A model generated the notes under the pieces. It was not told where the DNA came from. It saw only the letters and a list, made by a program, of their open reading frames with translations, and made no database searches. Position numbers and translations under genes: made by a program. Source: Hypomesus transpacificus (lineage: Eukaryota > Chordata > Actinopteri > Osmeriformes > Osmeridae). Taken from it: a stretch of 64,000 nucleotides of DNA. This document shows positions 34,204 through 45,677 of this stretch, piece by piece. The stretch lies in assembly GCF_021917145.1 (NCBI RefSeq), contig NC_061075.1, forward strand, positions 4,881,013 to 4,945,012, written 5' to 3'. Every line of letters starts with the position of its first letter. Within the stretch, counting starts at the first letter, position 1.

Positions 34204-37200
34204 ATGCATCGAAATAAAAGTAGAGACCTGGCAACTCAACTGTGCAACGCAGTAAACGATGGGGATTCAAGGTAATGTGCACTTCTGCCTGTCTTGCTCT
34301 CCATAGACATGTTGCTCTCTACGTAAATTAGCATGGAGCTTTGTTATGTCTTCTGTTATCTCTTAGTCTCTGGTAGTGGTACATTTGACCTCACTCGCAC
34401 AGCTAGACTAACTATATAGAAGCTAGACACACCTAACAAATGATCCATATGATAGCTAGCTAGCCAATATGCCATTATTCATTCCATGTTATTGATATCG
34501 ACATTGGCAGACGTTCGATGTTTGTAACTGGCTGTCATCGAGTCGATCAGCCCAAATGATTGCTTACAGCACTCTATTAGAGCTTGCTAGTTGGCGACAA
34601 ACTAGTGTAGCTATTCAAATATAGAATATGTGTAAGGCCAATAGTTTGTTTACAAAGTAAACTAAGATGTTTATATATACGCCACACAAATACAAATACT
34701 TTCTTCTGTGCTTCGACCTAGCTAGACTAGCTGTAGAGCTAAAATTACTTGGCATAATAGTTTACTGATTACTGTACAGCCTAAACATCCCTTTTTCATC
34801 CCTTATTGATTAGCCAGTTAGGTGTCATACGTGGTATTTGTACCATCCATTATGGGCCTGTACAATGACATAATTATAATCACGGTAATTCTTCTTGGCA
34901 GAGCCGTGCAGATCCTTCTGTCTCAAGGCGCAAACCCCAATAGTATTAACAACAATGGAGTTGCAGCAGTGCATCTAGCAGTCGGCAAAGAGTCTGAGAA
35001 AAATACGCGCTGTCTAAAGCTGATTCTGCAGTATGGAGCTGACCCTAATCTCAGGTAAATGACAGACATCACTATAGTGTTAGCTAGAATGTTTTTAATT
35101 GTTGTTAAGTTGCTATATATCTAAATCTTTACGACTCCAAAACGGATATGCACATAGCTGGATAGTTACACATGCATCAGACATTGTTCATTGTTTCTTC
35201 CAGATCCTCAGATGGGTTGACTCCCCTGCATGTTGCAGCTTTGTGGGGTTGTTATCAAAACCTTAAACTGCTCTTGAAGAATGGAGGAAATCCTCATTTA
35301 AAAGATCAGGTACTAGCATAGTTAAAGCATAGCTGTTTTGCCAATTATGCTTAATGCCAATGTGAACCATAATAGTGTCTATGTAAGCACAACAAATAAA
35401 TGTATCTTTTAACATTTGTACTTTTCTTCTTCAGCACAACCACACCGAATACTAAAAACAATGCAGCATAATCAACAAGGTCCCCAGCTGACCATATAGA
35501 CAGTTTAACACTCTTTTTATGTAGACAAATATCAACATGGATTGGTTAACCTTTTCTTGTCATTGTTCTTTATAGGAAGGCAACAAACCAGGTGATCTAG
35601 CACATCAGCAGGACAACCGCAAGTGTGCCTCACTCCTCCAGGAGTACCAGTCCACTTCTTTAGACACAGAGGAGGAAGACCTGCCTCAGTTCCAGTACTG
35701 TAAGACAATTTAAGTCCCCAAGATGCTCCTTTCTGCACCTCAATCGCAAACACACTGGTTTTGTATTTAACTTGACATTTCTCTTGCCCCGCAGCTGTTT
35801 ATAACGGTGAAGCGGACACGTCCAGCTATGCTGAGACGACGGACGACTGCTCTGTTCAGAGCCTGTCCTTGTTGAGTGACTTTGGGGAGGGCCCGCTAAG
35901 TAGCACGCGATGCTCGTTCCTTGACTTGTCTGCCATAAGGAGGCCAAGCTTGAGGGAAGGAGACCTCTCAAGGCCTTCAGATGTCAAGCCTAATGTGGGC
36001 CCCAGTAAAACCTGGGACATAGACAGTGAATGGAAAACGGAGGCTCCGTCTATGCTATCGAGTACACGGATGTCCGTGGCTGGGTCCAAAACGACCCTGC
36101 CTCGACTGAAGGAGGGCGTTCTTCTCACTGACTACAGCGTAATACCAACTCAAGACGTGGGTTACGTTCAGGTTGGAAACGCTGCCACACCTTTGGAAAC
36201 CCTCCCTCCCTTTCCACGTGCGAGTCGCAAGAGTGTGAGCTTCAAGGACGTGGACGAGTATTTCCCCGTTTTCAGCTCGGAGTCGCCCAGGGGTCACCAT
36301 GCTGTCCCAGAGAGTCCCGCTACCAAAGACTGCTCTCTAGACCTTTCAGAGTACTCCGGCTTCCTGAACTCTGACCGCATGGCCACTGTTCTACACCGCC
36401 ATGGCATCGACGTGACCTCCCCGGATCACGTGTTTGCTTTCTCCAGGGATGCTCATGACTTCACAGCGGAGGACATGGAGAAAACTGTACTGGGACACTT
36501 GCTACCCGAGGAAGAGAACGAGGATGAAAAGGGTCATGGACTGGGAGAGGAGGTGAAGGCCGATGAGCGGCCAGCATGTAGCACTGGCACCAGTAGCAGC
36601 AGCAGCAGCAGGAGTAGTCAGTACAGCAGTTGTGAAAGTGACTATTACATGAGTGCCCTTGATGCTTCCGTGCATCCGAGATTAGGTGTAATCTGTGAGG
36701 ACGAGCATGGGATAGTGAAAAGCACAGTTGTTGAAGCCGGCAATGATAATTATAAAACGAATGCTAACCTCCATACTGATGGATTTAGGCAGGGTATTGG
36801 CAGTCCAGTTGTTATAACTGAAGCTCCAAAATACCCATCATCCAAAATGACAGGAGCAGATAAGTACCCAGCCATAGATAAACTGACACTGTCTGAAAAA
36901 AGATCTCCAACCAAACTGTCGGAGATGAACAGTGGCCCTGAGGGGAAGGTTGCAGGTGCCGTGTCAGGCACTGCTGAGGAAAAGCGTGCAACTCAACCGG
37001 TCCAATGCACTCCTGTGGCAGGCGCAGCTGCTGCTGCGTGTGAGGACGAGTTTGACGTCTTCACCCCGAGCCCCTTCGTCACAGGGCGGACCCGATCGAG
37101 GCTCAGCCGCTGTTCCCTGAGGACCAGCAGAACTCTGGAGAACTCCACCTTGTCTTTGTTCGAGCAGAGCCTGGTCACGCCCACCAGAACCCGTCGTGAC

Positions 37201-39367
37201 AGGACCAAGTCTCAAAGCAGTGATGGCGTCTTTTGTGACACACCCGGGCGTTGTCCCACTCCTGTCTATCCTGGAAGCAGTGATGGGAGCACTGCTTGGA
37301 GCTCTGTGGACCAGGAGACGCAGTCTGGGTCGCTTCCAGACGGCTCGTGCCTGAGCGCGAGCCAAGTCGACACCATTATCATCCCCAAGAGTGCCAGCCA
37401 AAGGACTGGTTCATATGGTGTCAGTCAAGCAGACACCCTCAGAATCTCGAACAGTATGTCCGATGCAGTCATCAAACCTCAAGCTTTGGCCGACACAGTT
37501 CTTCTGGAGAGAGGTGAAGAAGAAGAAATGTCAACAGACTCAGGAAATCATCACGCAGACCCTTGGCTGGCCCATCTTCGAAAAGAAATCAGGGAAGCTT
37601 GTCCATTTCTTACCGACGACACAAGCTCAAGTGACACGGGTATAAAGGAACCCGGCAGAAGTACTGCTCTAGTGGAGCCAGTTGGTGGTCTTAAGAGAGA
37701 TGAAGAGCCGTCATGGACCACCGAAGACTCCGACTCTCAGCCTGAATCATCCCAGTCCACATCATCCACCTCCCGAACGCTCTCGTCCAGCTCTAGCTAC
37801 TTCTCCCCAAAGAGGTCAAGGGACGACACCCCCCTGACCCCAGGCACGGGATGCACCCCTCGCTACAGCATGAGCCGACTGTCAGGCCTCCACAAGCCAC
37901 GGTGCCTGAGCGACCTTTCCTACACCCCGGGGGGTCGACCTCTCATTCAGGACCTGGAGGAACCGGTGGAGTACCTCTACACCGACACCGAGCAGGGTCA
38001 CGAGCTCATCGAAACCCACGTCCCGCCCACCGCTAATACCTCTCTCAGCTCCAGCGTGAGCAGTGAGGGCGACGAGGACACAGTGCTGTACGATTGGCGC
38101 TCGATGCACGGCGGCCTGACCAAAGGGAAGGAGAACCGGAAGCCGGTTGATGAGAAACTTCCCAACACAGAGGGCCTGACCGATCGGGAACTGCGGCGCA
38201 GGCTGCTGGAGCTAGGTGAGAGTCCCGGTCCGATTACCAGCAGAACCCGGCCAGTGTACATGCAGAGGCTCCAGCGCATGATACTGGAGCCGAGTCCAAT
38301 GCCCAAGTTCCAAGCTCAGAATCCGGATCAGCTCCAAACAGGTATTGAACTATCTTACTACACATTGCAGAATATCAGTTCCACCGGTTCCTCTAGAATC
38401 TGAATGAGAGGTCGACCCTCAGGGGTGTAGGAAAGATTCAAAGTGTGTTTCTTAGTTCTTAATATTAGTCCATGCTAATAAGATTAGTCCATGCTAATAT
38501 TATCATTGGATGTCAATCTTGTTCTCCTGCTGTAGTGATGTCGGGCCACAGTCCGGAGCTGTGCCGGGCCTTGCAGACGTTGGAGTTGCCTGATTGCCAG
38601 GCCGATGAGCTGGCTCTGTGCCAGCAGTTTGACCAAGCCGATCAGAACAGGAAGTGGAGAGAGGGTGTCATCAAGTCGAGCTTCAACTACCTTCTGCTGG
38701 ACCCCAGGTCAGATCCTAAGTTTGGTCTATCGTGGTTGTGGGTGCAGCCTAGCTTAGCCCATTAGCTTAGGACCTCAAAGTTCTTTCTTACTCGACACCA
38801 AAGTTCAGAAACAAAAGTCTGTAATCTGAAATTCTACAATACTTGAGTTAATTTGAGGGTTGACTGATTTAGTTGACCTTTTTTCATTGTCTGTGGTGAG
38901 TTATGTATGCTTTTACTGTGATTCCATAGTCTTATACCAGGTCATTTCATAGTTATGTAAATGCTAAAAGTGCACATCAAGTAAATCAAGCCTATATGTT
39001 AGGACCCATGTTTTTATGTACACTCTGCAACAAACCCAAAGCTAAACCGTTGGTAACTTTACAGATATTGATACTCATTTCTCTGTACGGTTGACTTCTC
39101 TTACAGAGTAACAAAGAACCTTCCATACCGTAGTCACTCCATGACTCCACTTGAGTGCTTCCAGACGTTTATTGGCTCCATATTCTACATCGGGAAAGGC
39201 AAGCGCTCGCGGCCCTACAGCCACCTGTACGAGGCTCTGGAATACTTCCGAGGGGACAAGACCTCCAAGGTTTGACCATGTATCGTCATTGCCTTGTATG
39301 TGAAGGAGTATCACTTTAAAAGCAGAGTGGCACTACAGTGCAAAAGCACTGAATCTCTCTCCCTCTG

Positions 39368-39432
<65 letters not shown>

Positions 39433-42400
39433 TAGAAGTTGTGCACGAAGGTGCAGCACATTCTCCAGGTATGGAAGGCCGGTCAGGGGGTCATCTCTCT
39501 CCACTGCTTCCAGAACGTCATACCAGTTGAGGCCTACACACGCGAAGCCTGCATGGTGGATGCCATTGGTGAGTCTCTTTCGCTGTCAGATGTTCTTTTA
39601 TTATGAAAAGAGTCATTTCATTCAAGTCATGAAATGAGTCATTTCATTCAAGTCAGTGAGCCGGTTTTACATGACAAATGTAACCTGCTTTACAAAACAC
39701 TCCCCAAGACACTCTCTTTAGCAAACAATTAAACCTTTCAAACCATCGTGTTTTGGCATCAAGCCTTCATCAGGGAATCAAGCAGAACTCAGTAACACCT
39801 GAGGCCTGTTCCATAAAGCGAGTTTACCGAATAAGCCAGACTTATGTCAGTTAGTCAGACTCATTTCTAGTTCATTCGGTTCCATAAAGCTAGCTCAATG
39901 TAGTTCGAACTCGGTTACTATGGCAACTTAGGCTGCAAAACTAGTCTGGTCCGGGGCAGGACGCTAACTGTCAGGCTTAGCGTGACTTGGTGCTTAACCA
40001 GACCTTCCTGTAACACTGACCCAACGGGAAAACAATGATTTACCACGGATGATTTACCACGGATATTCTCATTTTCTTATTCTCATTAGTTCAATATGTT
40101 CAACATTGATAGAAAATCAAGTTAAATAGCCTCCATAGGCTACAACATTTAGCTTAATGCATTAAACAATGATGAACAATGATTTCATATACGCCACGTT
40201 ACAGTTTTTCTCCATTGCTTTGGCTCATTTCACGAAACAGAAATTACATTCTCAAAACAACTCATGCAAACCTCCAAACCGCTGGGCACTTGTTCACAAC
40301 AGATTGACATTTTTCATTCCTTTAATCAAATTGCAATTGTATTAGCACATCCTTGTAAATGACAAGTGCAATTGCCTACAGTTTGCACATATTTCAAATG
40401 ATTTAGCACATCTTTGAAATGGTTAGGTATAATTGCCTTCAATTAGGCCAGCTATCAATTGAAAATATCTTGCTGGTCTAAACTGACTGTTGTTTCTCAG
40501 TCAAGTGGTTGTTTTCTGCAAAACATATTGGCATAATTTCCTTGTGTACATCATCACCTGCACAATAGTTCACTCCACTGTCAAAGTCTTTCAGGCACAT
40601 AATACCATGAAAAACATAATGGTGTATATACTGTAATATGGATCTCTTGGATCATCTGCTTACTGTCATTGTCAGGTGCAAATAAAACTTTACTAAACAA
40701 GGGGACACATGCAATCACACAGTAAGTTTAGTTAGCTGACAGGAGCAATGCAGCAGTATAAATGCTTCCATCAAATATATAGAGCTTGTCCCAGGCCAGC
40801 TCGGGGGAAACATCACTGTTTGTGCTGCCATTTCAAAGAATGGTGTAGTCTCCCACATTCCCAGTCTTGACCCATACAATACCCAGACACTCCTGGTGTC
40901 CTTGGACCGCCTGCACTCCGATCTTATCCCTTTACATGAGAAGGGTTTGGTAGGGCCTCACTTTCTTAAATTTGTCATTGTGTGGGACAATGTAAGCTTC
41001 CACCGTTGCCCACTCATCAGGGTTCACTGTCCATCAAAGAATGCTGATGGTGCTCATATCACCTGACTTCCCATTCCTTAGTCCTATCCAGGAGGTTTTT
41101 TCTGCATGGAGGTGGAGGGTTTATGAGCATCGGGCTCAAAACCAGAGGTCCCTGCTCGAGACAATGGATGCTGCTTGTGATGATGTCACAGCAGATCAGT
41201 GTAGGGGATTGTTGAGGCACGCACAACGATTCTTCCCCTGTTGCATCGCAAGGGAGAACATCAGATGTGATGTCAATGAAATCTAAGGGCAGACAGACAG
41301 GAGCGCGAAGATGAGCAGGAGAGTGAGACTAGTGAAACTCCAGCTTTGCTTTACTTTCTTACTGTATGTGTTTCCTTCTTGCCATGAAATGCACCCTCTG
41401 CAACTCTGACTAGGAAGGGGTCACATGCCTGTAAAGTACTGTGGTTACTCATACTAGTCCCCTCAGTGTACAATAGGAATCATTTGATGCTGGGATATAC
41501 AGAACAGACAATAGAGGAGGTGCATTTCATGCTAGGCTTACTGTAATGCACCCCCTGCTAACTCTGACTAGGAAAGTGTCACTTGCCTGAAACTTACTGT
41601 GGTTAATCATACTACTAGTGTAAGTTATACATAATGTTAGTTTTGATGTGCTTATTGTATGAAAGTATATTGTGCTGTACACATTTCCTGTTGCAGTAAC
41701 CATGATGTATGGCAATTACAGTAACAATTTCCATGGCAGTGTAAGTGCAATATGTGATGTGAAACCTTGTAGGCTACTCTTGAATTACTGAATCTTTTTT
41801 CTGTTTGATACACATTTACATTTTACATGTATTCATTTAGCAGACGCTTTTATCCAAAGCGACTTCCAAGGGAGTGCTTTACAAAACTGCATAGGTCAAT
41901 GATCCTAAACAACGAGATAGCCCCAAAAACATTGTGGTTAGCCAAAACATGAAGCATACATTACAGTATTGTTGCTTGCTTTTCTACAGATACACTCTTG
42001 CACTTTTGAGGTTCATGTTGTTTGGCTACATGCTCTTATGGTTCTTCTCTTTGGCACTTACTGTATTTGGGTTTTTCACAATGTATGCTTCATGTTTTGG
42101 CTACCCGAAATGTTTGGGGCTATCGCGTTGTTATGATCAGTGACCTATGCACTCTTGTAAAGCTCTCTTGGAAGTCGCCTTGGATAAAAACATCTGCTAA
42201 ATGAAGAAATGTAAATGTAGATTGAGACGCATTGTATTCTGGAAAGAAAACATCTACTACAGTAACTGTAGCACAGTGCACATGAGGGATATTTCTAAGG
42301 TCCACTGCCATACTGACAAGACATCTAAACATTTTGACCTGCAGTGTTTACACAATGCCAACGGGACTTTTCATTTTGGGGGCACTGACTATTTGTATGA

Positions 42401-45400
42401 GAAAAGGATTTAGTTTCGACTGATAAGTTGTCTGTTTTAGGAAAGAGATGACCCTTTGCAGGTGTTCCATGGTGTTTTGCTGAACCATCTGGGTTATTTT
42501 GGCAAATGTATTTAAAGGTTTGAGAATGTCCTCTTTTTTCTCGAGAAATGAGCCAAAGCAATCGAGAAGGAACTTTTCATTTTGGGGGCACTAACTATTT
42601 ATATGAGAAAATGATTTGGTTTTGACGCATGAGTTAACTGTTTTGGGTGAGATATGACCTTTTGAAGGTGATCTATGTAGTTGTGCTGAACCATATAGGC
42701 TATTTTGCTAAATGCATGTGGAGCTTTGAGAATGTCATTTTCTGTTTCAAGAATTGAGCCAAAGCAATGGAAAAAAACTGTAAACGTAGCCTACAGCTGG
42801 CCTAGTTTGTGATTTCAAATGTTTAGGCATCAGGCATAGGCCTATCTCAATCTAAAGTATCCGAGTATAATTATCATAGCTACAGTGCCCTCCAAAAGTA
42901 TTGGAACAGTGAGGCCAATTCCTTTATTTTTGCTGTAGACTGAAAACATTTGGGCTTGACATCAAACGATGAATGTGAAACCAGAGATCAACGTTTCAGC
43001 TTTTATTTCCAGGTATTTACATCAGGATCTGATGCACAAATTAGAAAATATCACCTTTTTGTTCGAACCCACCCATTTGTCACGTGAGCAAAAGTATTGG
43101 AACATGTGACTGACAGGTGTGTTTTGTTGCCCAGGTGTGTCCTATTACATACATTATTCAATCAATAAATACCACTGAATGTCTACACTCAGGTTCAGAT
43201 TGGGTAAGATAGGTTTTGTCTATGCAGACTGTATTCAGAGGTGAAAACAACATGAAAACCAGAGCGCTGTCTTTGGGTGAAAAACAAGCAATTGTGAGTC
43301 TTAGAGAAGATGGAAAATCAATCAGAGCCATTGCAGAAACATTGGCCATAGCCAGTACAACCATTTGGAATGTCCTGAAGAAGAAGAAAACTACTGGTGT
43401 ACTAAGTAACAGACGTCGAACAGGTAGACCAAGGAAAACATCAGCAGTTGATGACAGAAACATTGTGAGAGCTGTAAAGAAAGACCCTAAAACAACTGTT
43501 AGTGAGATCAGCAACAACCTCCAGATGGCAGGAGTGAAGGTGTCACTATCTACTGTTCGCAGAAGACTTCATGAACAAAAGTACAAGGGCTACACCAGAA
43601 GATGCAAACCACTCATTAGCAAGAAGAATAGGAAGGCCAGGCTGGAATTTGCCAAAAAGTACAGAGATGAACCTCAAAAATTCTGGGACAAAGTTTTATG
43701 GACTGATGAGACAAAGATTAACTTTTACCAAAGTGATGGAAAGGCTAAAGTTTGGAGAAAGAAAGGAACTGCTCATGATCCCAAACACACAAGCTCATCT
43801 GTGAAACACGGTGGAGGTAATGTCATGGCTTGGGCTTGCATGGCTTCTTCTGGGACGGGCTCATTAATCTTCATTGAGGATGTAACACATGATGGCAGCA
43901 GCAAAATGAACTCGGAAGTCTACAGAAACATTTTGTCTGCCAATTTAAGGAAAGATGCAACCAAACTGATTGGCAGAGCCTTCATCATGCAGCAAGATAA
44001 CGACCCAAAACACACTGCCAAAACAACAAAGGAGTTCATCAGGGGCAAGAAATGGAAGGTATTAGACTGGCCAAGTCAATCTCCAGACTTAAACCCTATA
44101 GAGCATGCATTTTACCTGCTTAAGAGGAGACTGAAGGGAGGAACCCCACAAAACAAACAACAACTGAAAGAGGCTGCAGTGAAAGCCTGGGAAAGCATCA
44201 AAAAGGAAGAATGCAAAAGTTTGGTGACGTCAATGGGTCACAGACTTGCTGCAGTTATTGAAAGCAAAGGATTTGCAACTAAATATTAAGTCTTATTCAC
44301 TTAAATATGTTTTAAGTATATCTGTTCCAATACTTTTGATCACATGACAAATGGGTGGATTCAAACAAAATGTGATATTTTCTTAGTTGTGCATCAGATC
44401 CTGATGTAAATACCTGGAAATAAAAGCTGAAACGTTGATCTCTGGTCTCACGTTCATTATTTGATGTCAAGCCCAAATGTTTTCAGTCTACAGCAAAAAT
44501 AAAGGAATTCGCCTCACTGTTCCAATACTTTTGGAGGGCACTGTATATAGTTGTTAATAGTAGTCTACAATTGCAAAACAAACCTAAATCCATAGGCTAC
44601 ATCTATATCCTCCATTTTCCCGACACAACCATGTTAAAAAGTTAGGCTACTGGGTAATGTATTGATTAATAGTAGGCTATTTATTTAAAACAATGTAAAA
44701 AAAAAAGTATGTTTACATGTGTTTAGAGGGTGTCTGTTTTTTAATCAACAAAGTAAGTAAAGGTCTAAAAAAGGACCTCGACCTACGTAGCCTATCGTTC
44801 ACGTCAATCATGGCGTGTCATTTTATTTTGATGAAGCGGTGGATGAGGGAGCTGTCACAGTACAAGGCTTAAAGGGAACGTTCTTTCTGGAAGAAGTCAC
44901 GTGGCCGTGTGCATTGCTTTTGCCGTGGTGGATTGTATGATCCATGTTTTACCTCTCGGGCTGCTTAAGAATAAGGTGCACGCGCTATTAGCTTGACTAC
45001 TTAAATCTGTCTTGAATTAGTAGGACTGCGTGAGCTGAAATTGGCCTTTATGGAACCGCTTTAGCCCCGCTTGACATGTTAAGCTAATTCAAGTCTGGTT
45101 TGGGACTTATTTGAGCGGCCTTTATGGAACAGGCCCCTGGCCCTGTTCTAGTGGTGTGGCCACAACAGTTGGTGTTGGACAACCTAGTAAATAATACAGA
45201 AGAAGTGGTTACAAAAAACTATTTTGAAAAAAATAACTTCTAGGTCCTCCTTTTGGCCTGGGTGTTCATTAGCCTGTAGTTTATCAATCCAAGAGTTTCC
45301 TTAGTTGTCACCTTTTTGGTTGGAAGATGGAATGTGATCAATGGCAAAGACGTGTCGTGGATGGGTTACTATGTCGTGAATGGGTTACTATGTCGTGGAC

Positions 45401-45677
45401 GGGTTACTATGATGGCAGTCCAGATAGTGTCATGCACCTGCACGTTTGTCTTCGCCCCACTGTTACCAACTATTTCATGACATGGCACTCGACCCACATT
45501 CCAGGACTGAAGATGCTGACTAACCAGAAGCGAGGAGACTACTACGGAGTCGTGTCCACCTGGCAGGTGAAGAGGAAGAAGGAGCTGGGGGTGCGTCTGC
45601 TCTACCGCGCCATGAACATCTTCCTGGCCGAGGGCGAGAGGCAGCTGAGGCCGGCAGACATCCGCGCTGGACAGTGA
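34204..45677 (+). CDS. ankle1: ANKLE1: ankyrin repeat and LEM domain endonuclease (9 coding exons)
   Basis: Predicted protein of 1212 aa from exons 34204-34271, 34902-35054, 35204-35309, 35576-35699, 35795-38341, 38536-38707, 39107-39269, 39436-39568 and 45505-45677; the summed length is in frame. Residues 8-145 are ankyrin repeats (LLSQGANPNSINNNGVAAVH, DGLTPLHVAALWG, LKLLLKNGGNPHLKD). Residues about 152-940 are a low-complexity Ser/Thr/Glu-rich linker, nearly all in one 2.5-kb exon. The LEM domain is about 941-985 (GLTDRELRRRLLELGESPGP). The GIY-YIG nuclease is about 1045-1160, with FNYLLLDPR, SIFYIGKG, RPYSHLYEAL and the probable catalytic Glu1148 in YTREACMVDAIG. In other animals ANKLE1 cleaves DNA, shuttles between nucleus and cytoplasm, and can process chromatin bridges. 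The human protein is about half this length; the extra is the linker. The last intron (5.9 kb) is a transposon nest. The chosen ATG leads straight into the first ankyrin helix; an upstream ATG at 34188 runs to a stop after nine codons. Confidence 0.9.
39375..39429. repeat. CA microsatellite abutting the ankle1 exon 8 acceptor
   Basis: About 27 CA units end six bases before the acceptor GCATAG|AAGTTG at 39435. The repeat takes the place normally held by the polypyrimidine tract. Confidence 0.95.
40788..41286 (+). pseudogene. IS630-like transposase, 5'-deleted and frameshifted
   Basis: One frame (about 40788-41063) reads GGNITVCAAISKNGVVSHIP and then FVIVWDNVSFHR, containing the second catalytic Asp, before a stop. 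The +1-shifted frame continues with SPDFPFLSPIQEVFSAWRWR and ends with RFFPCCIARENIRCDVNEI at a stop at 41286. Relatives carry NPIEEFFSAW here, so the third acidic residue appears as Gln in this copy. The N-terminal helix-turn-helix and first Asp are missing. It is inactive on all three counts. Confidence 0.8.
41811..42222. repeat. Inverted pair of L2-type 3' tails inside the IS630-like element
   Basis: 41811-41960 is a minus-oriented tail (ATTTAGCAGACGCTTTTATC, then ACTTCCAAGGGAGTGCTT). 42060-42222 is a plus-oriented one (AAGCTCTCTTGGAAGTCGCC, then AAACATCTGCTAAATG). The two arms are roughly complementary over about 140 bases with about 100 bases between them, so the RNA could fold into a long hairpin. 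Confidence 0.75.
42883..44543 (+). mobile_element. Tc1-like transposon, full length with long inverted repeats
   Basis: 1661 bp, beginning CAGTGCCCTCCAAAAGTATT and ending in its reverse complement, flanked by TA (42881-42882 and 44544-44545). Inverted repeats extend about 220 bp at high identity (42883-43106 versus 44321-44543). CAAAAGTATTGGAACA recurs at the inner edge, an IR/DR structure as in Sleeping Beauty-type elements. The interior carries one uninterrupted transposase frame. It sits about 100 bp from the IS630-like element, both inside ankle1 intron 8 in sense orientation. Confidence 0.95.
43252..44289 (+). CDS. Tc1-like DD34E transposase, apparently intact
   Basis: 345 aa from the ATG at 43252 (MKTRALSLGEKQAIVSLRED). 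The same frame is also open from an ATG at 43216; I prefer 43252 because the known family starts here with the helix-turn-helix. The N-terminus has paired HTH segments (about 5-110) separated by a basic GRPRKTS hook. Catalytic residues seen: Asp in LWTDETKINFY, Asp in QQDNDPKHTAK, and Glu in SPDLNPIEHAFY with 34 intervening residues, the DD34E signature of Tc1. There is a GGGNVMAWACM glycine-rich box. No stop or frameshift was found, and length is normal for the family (about 340 aa). It cuts and pastes the element at TA sites. Whether it is expressed or active is unknown. Confidence 0.93.
   Translation: MKTRALSLGEKQAIVSLREDGKSIRAIAETLAIASTTIWNVLKKKKTTGVLSNRRRTGRPRKTSAVDDRNIVRAVKKDPKTTVSEISNNLQMAGVKVSLSTVRRRLHEQKYKGYTRRCKPLISKKNRKARLEFAKKYRDEPQKFWDKVLWTDETKINFYQSDGKAKVWRKKGTAHDPKHTSSSVKHGGGNVMAWACMASSGTGSLIFIEDVTHDGSSKMNSEVYRNILSANLRKDATKLIGRAFIMQQDNDPKHTAKTTKEFIRGKKWKVLDWPSQSPDLNPIEHAFYLLKRRLKGGTPQNKQQLKEAAVKAWESIKKEECKSLVTSMGHRLAAVIESKGFATKY
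45353..45410 (+). repeat. 19-bp repeat, three tandem copies, ahead of the last ankle1 exon
   Basis: GTCGTGGATGGGTTACTAT occurs three times in a row with single changes (GTCGTGAATGGG..., GTCGTGGACGGG...). It ends about 95 bases before the acceptor at 45504. Confidence 0.9.

Larger units (their letters stand above)
40202..42780. mobile_element. IS630-like (Tc/mariner superfamily) element, degenerate
   Basis: The termini are inverted repeats of about 28 bp: CAGTTTTTCTCCATTGCTTT on the left, and CAGTTTTTTTCCATTGCTTT when the right end is reverse-complemented, followed on both sides by GGCTCA. Both ends abut TA (40200-40201 and 42781-42782), the superfamily's target duplication. It contains a broken transposase C-terminus and an inverted pair of L2 tails. 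The final 206 bp is tandemly duplicated (42366-42571 and 42572-42780), so there is a second inner copy of the right terminus around 42546-42564. Confidence 0.85.
39803..45135. mobile_element. Outer inverted-repeat DNA element split by two nested transposons (ankle1 intron 8)
   Basis: The left end is GGCCTGTTCCATAAAGCGAG. The right end, reverse-complemented, is GGCCTGTTCCATAAAGGCCG. With the nested IS630-like and Tc1-like elements removed, about 1.1 kb of non-coding DNA remains, so it is a non-autonomous element. This type of GGCCTGTTCCATAAAG end is common in fish genomes, but I do not assign a superfamily because no clean target duplication is visible. Confidence 0.65.

Noticed and set aside
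35869..38403. Free-standing 844-codon gene
   Set aside because: It begins at a non-ATG codon, is continuous with ankle1 exon 5 starting at 35795, and its last 20 codons read through the donor CAG|GTATTG into intron.
45327..45677. Independent 116-codon gene
   Set aside because: Only the part after the acceptor at 45504 has ANKLE1-type sequence. The upstream part is intron with a 19-bp tandem repeat.
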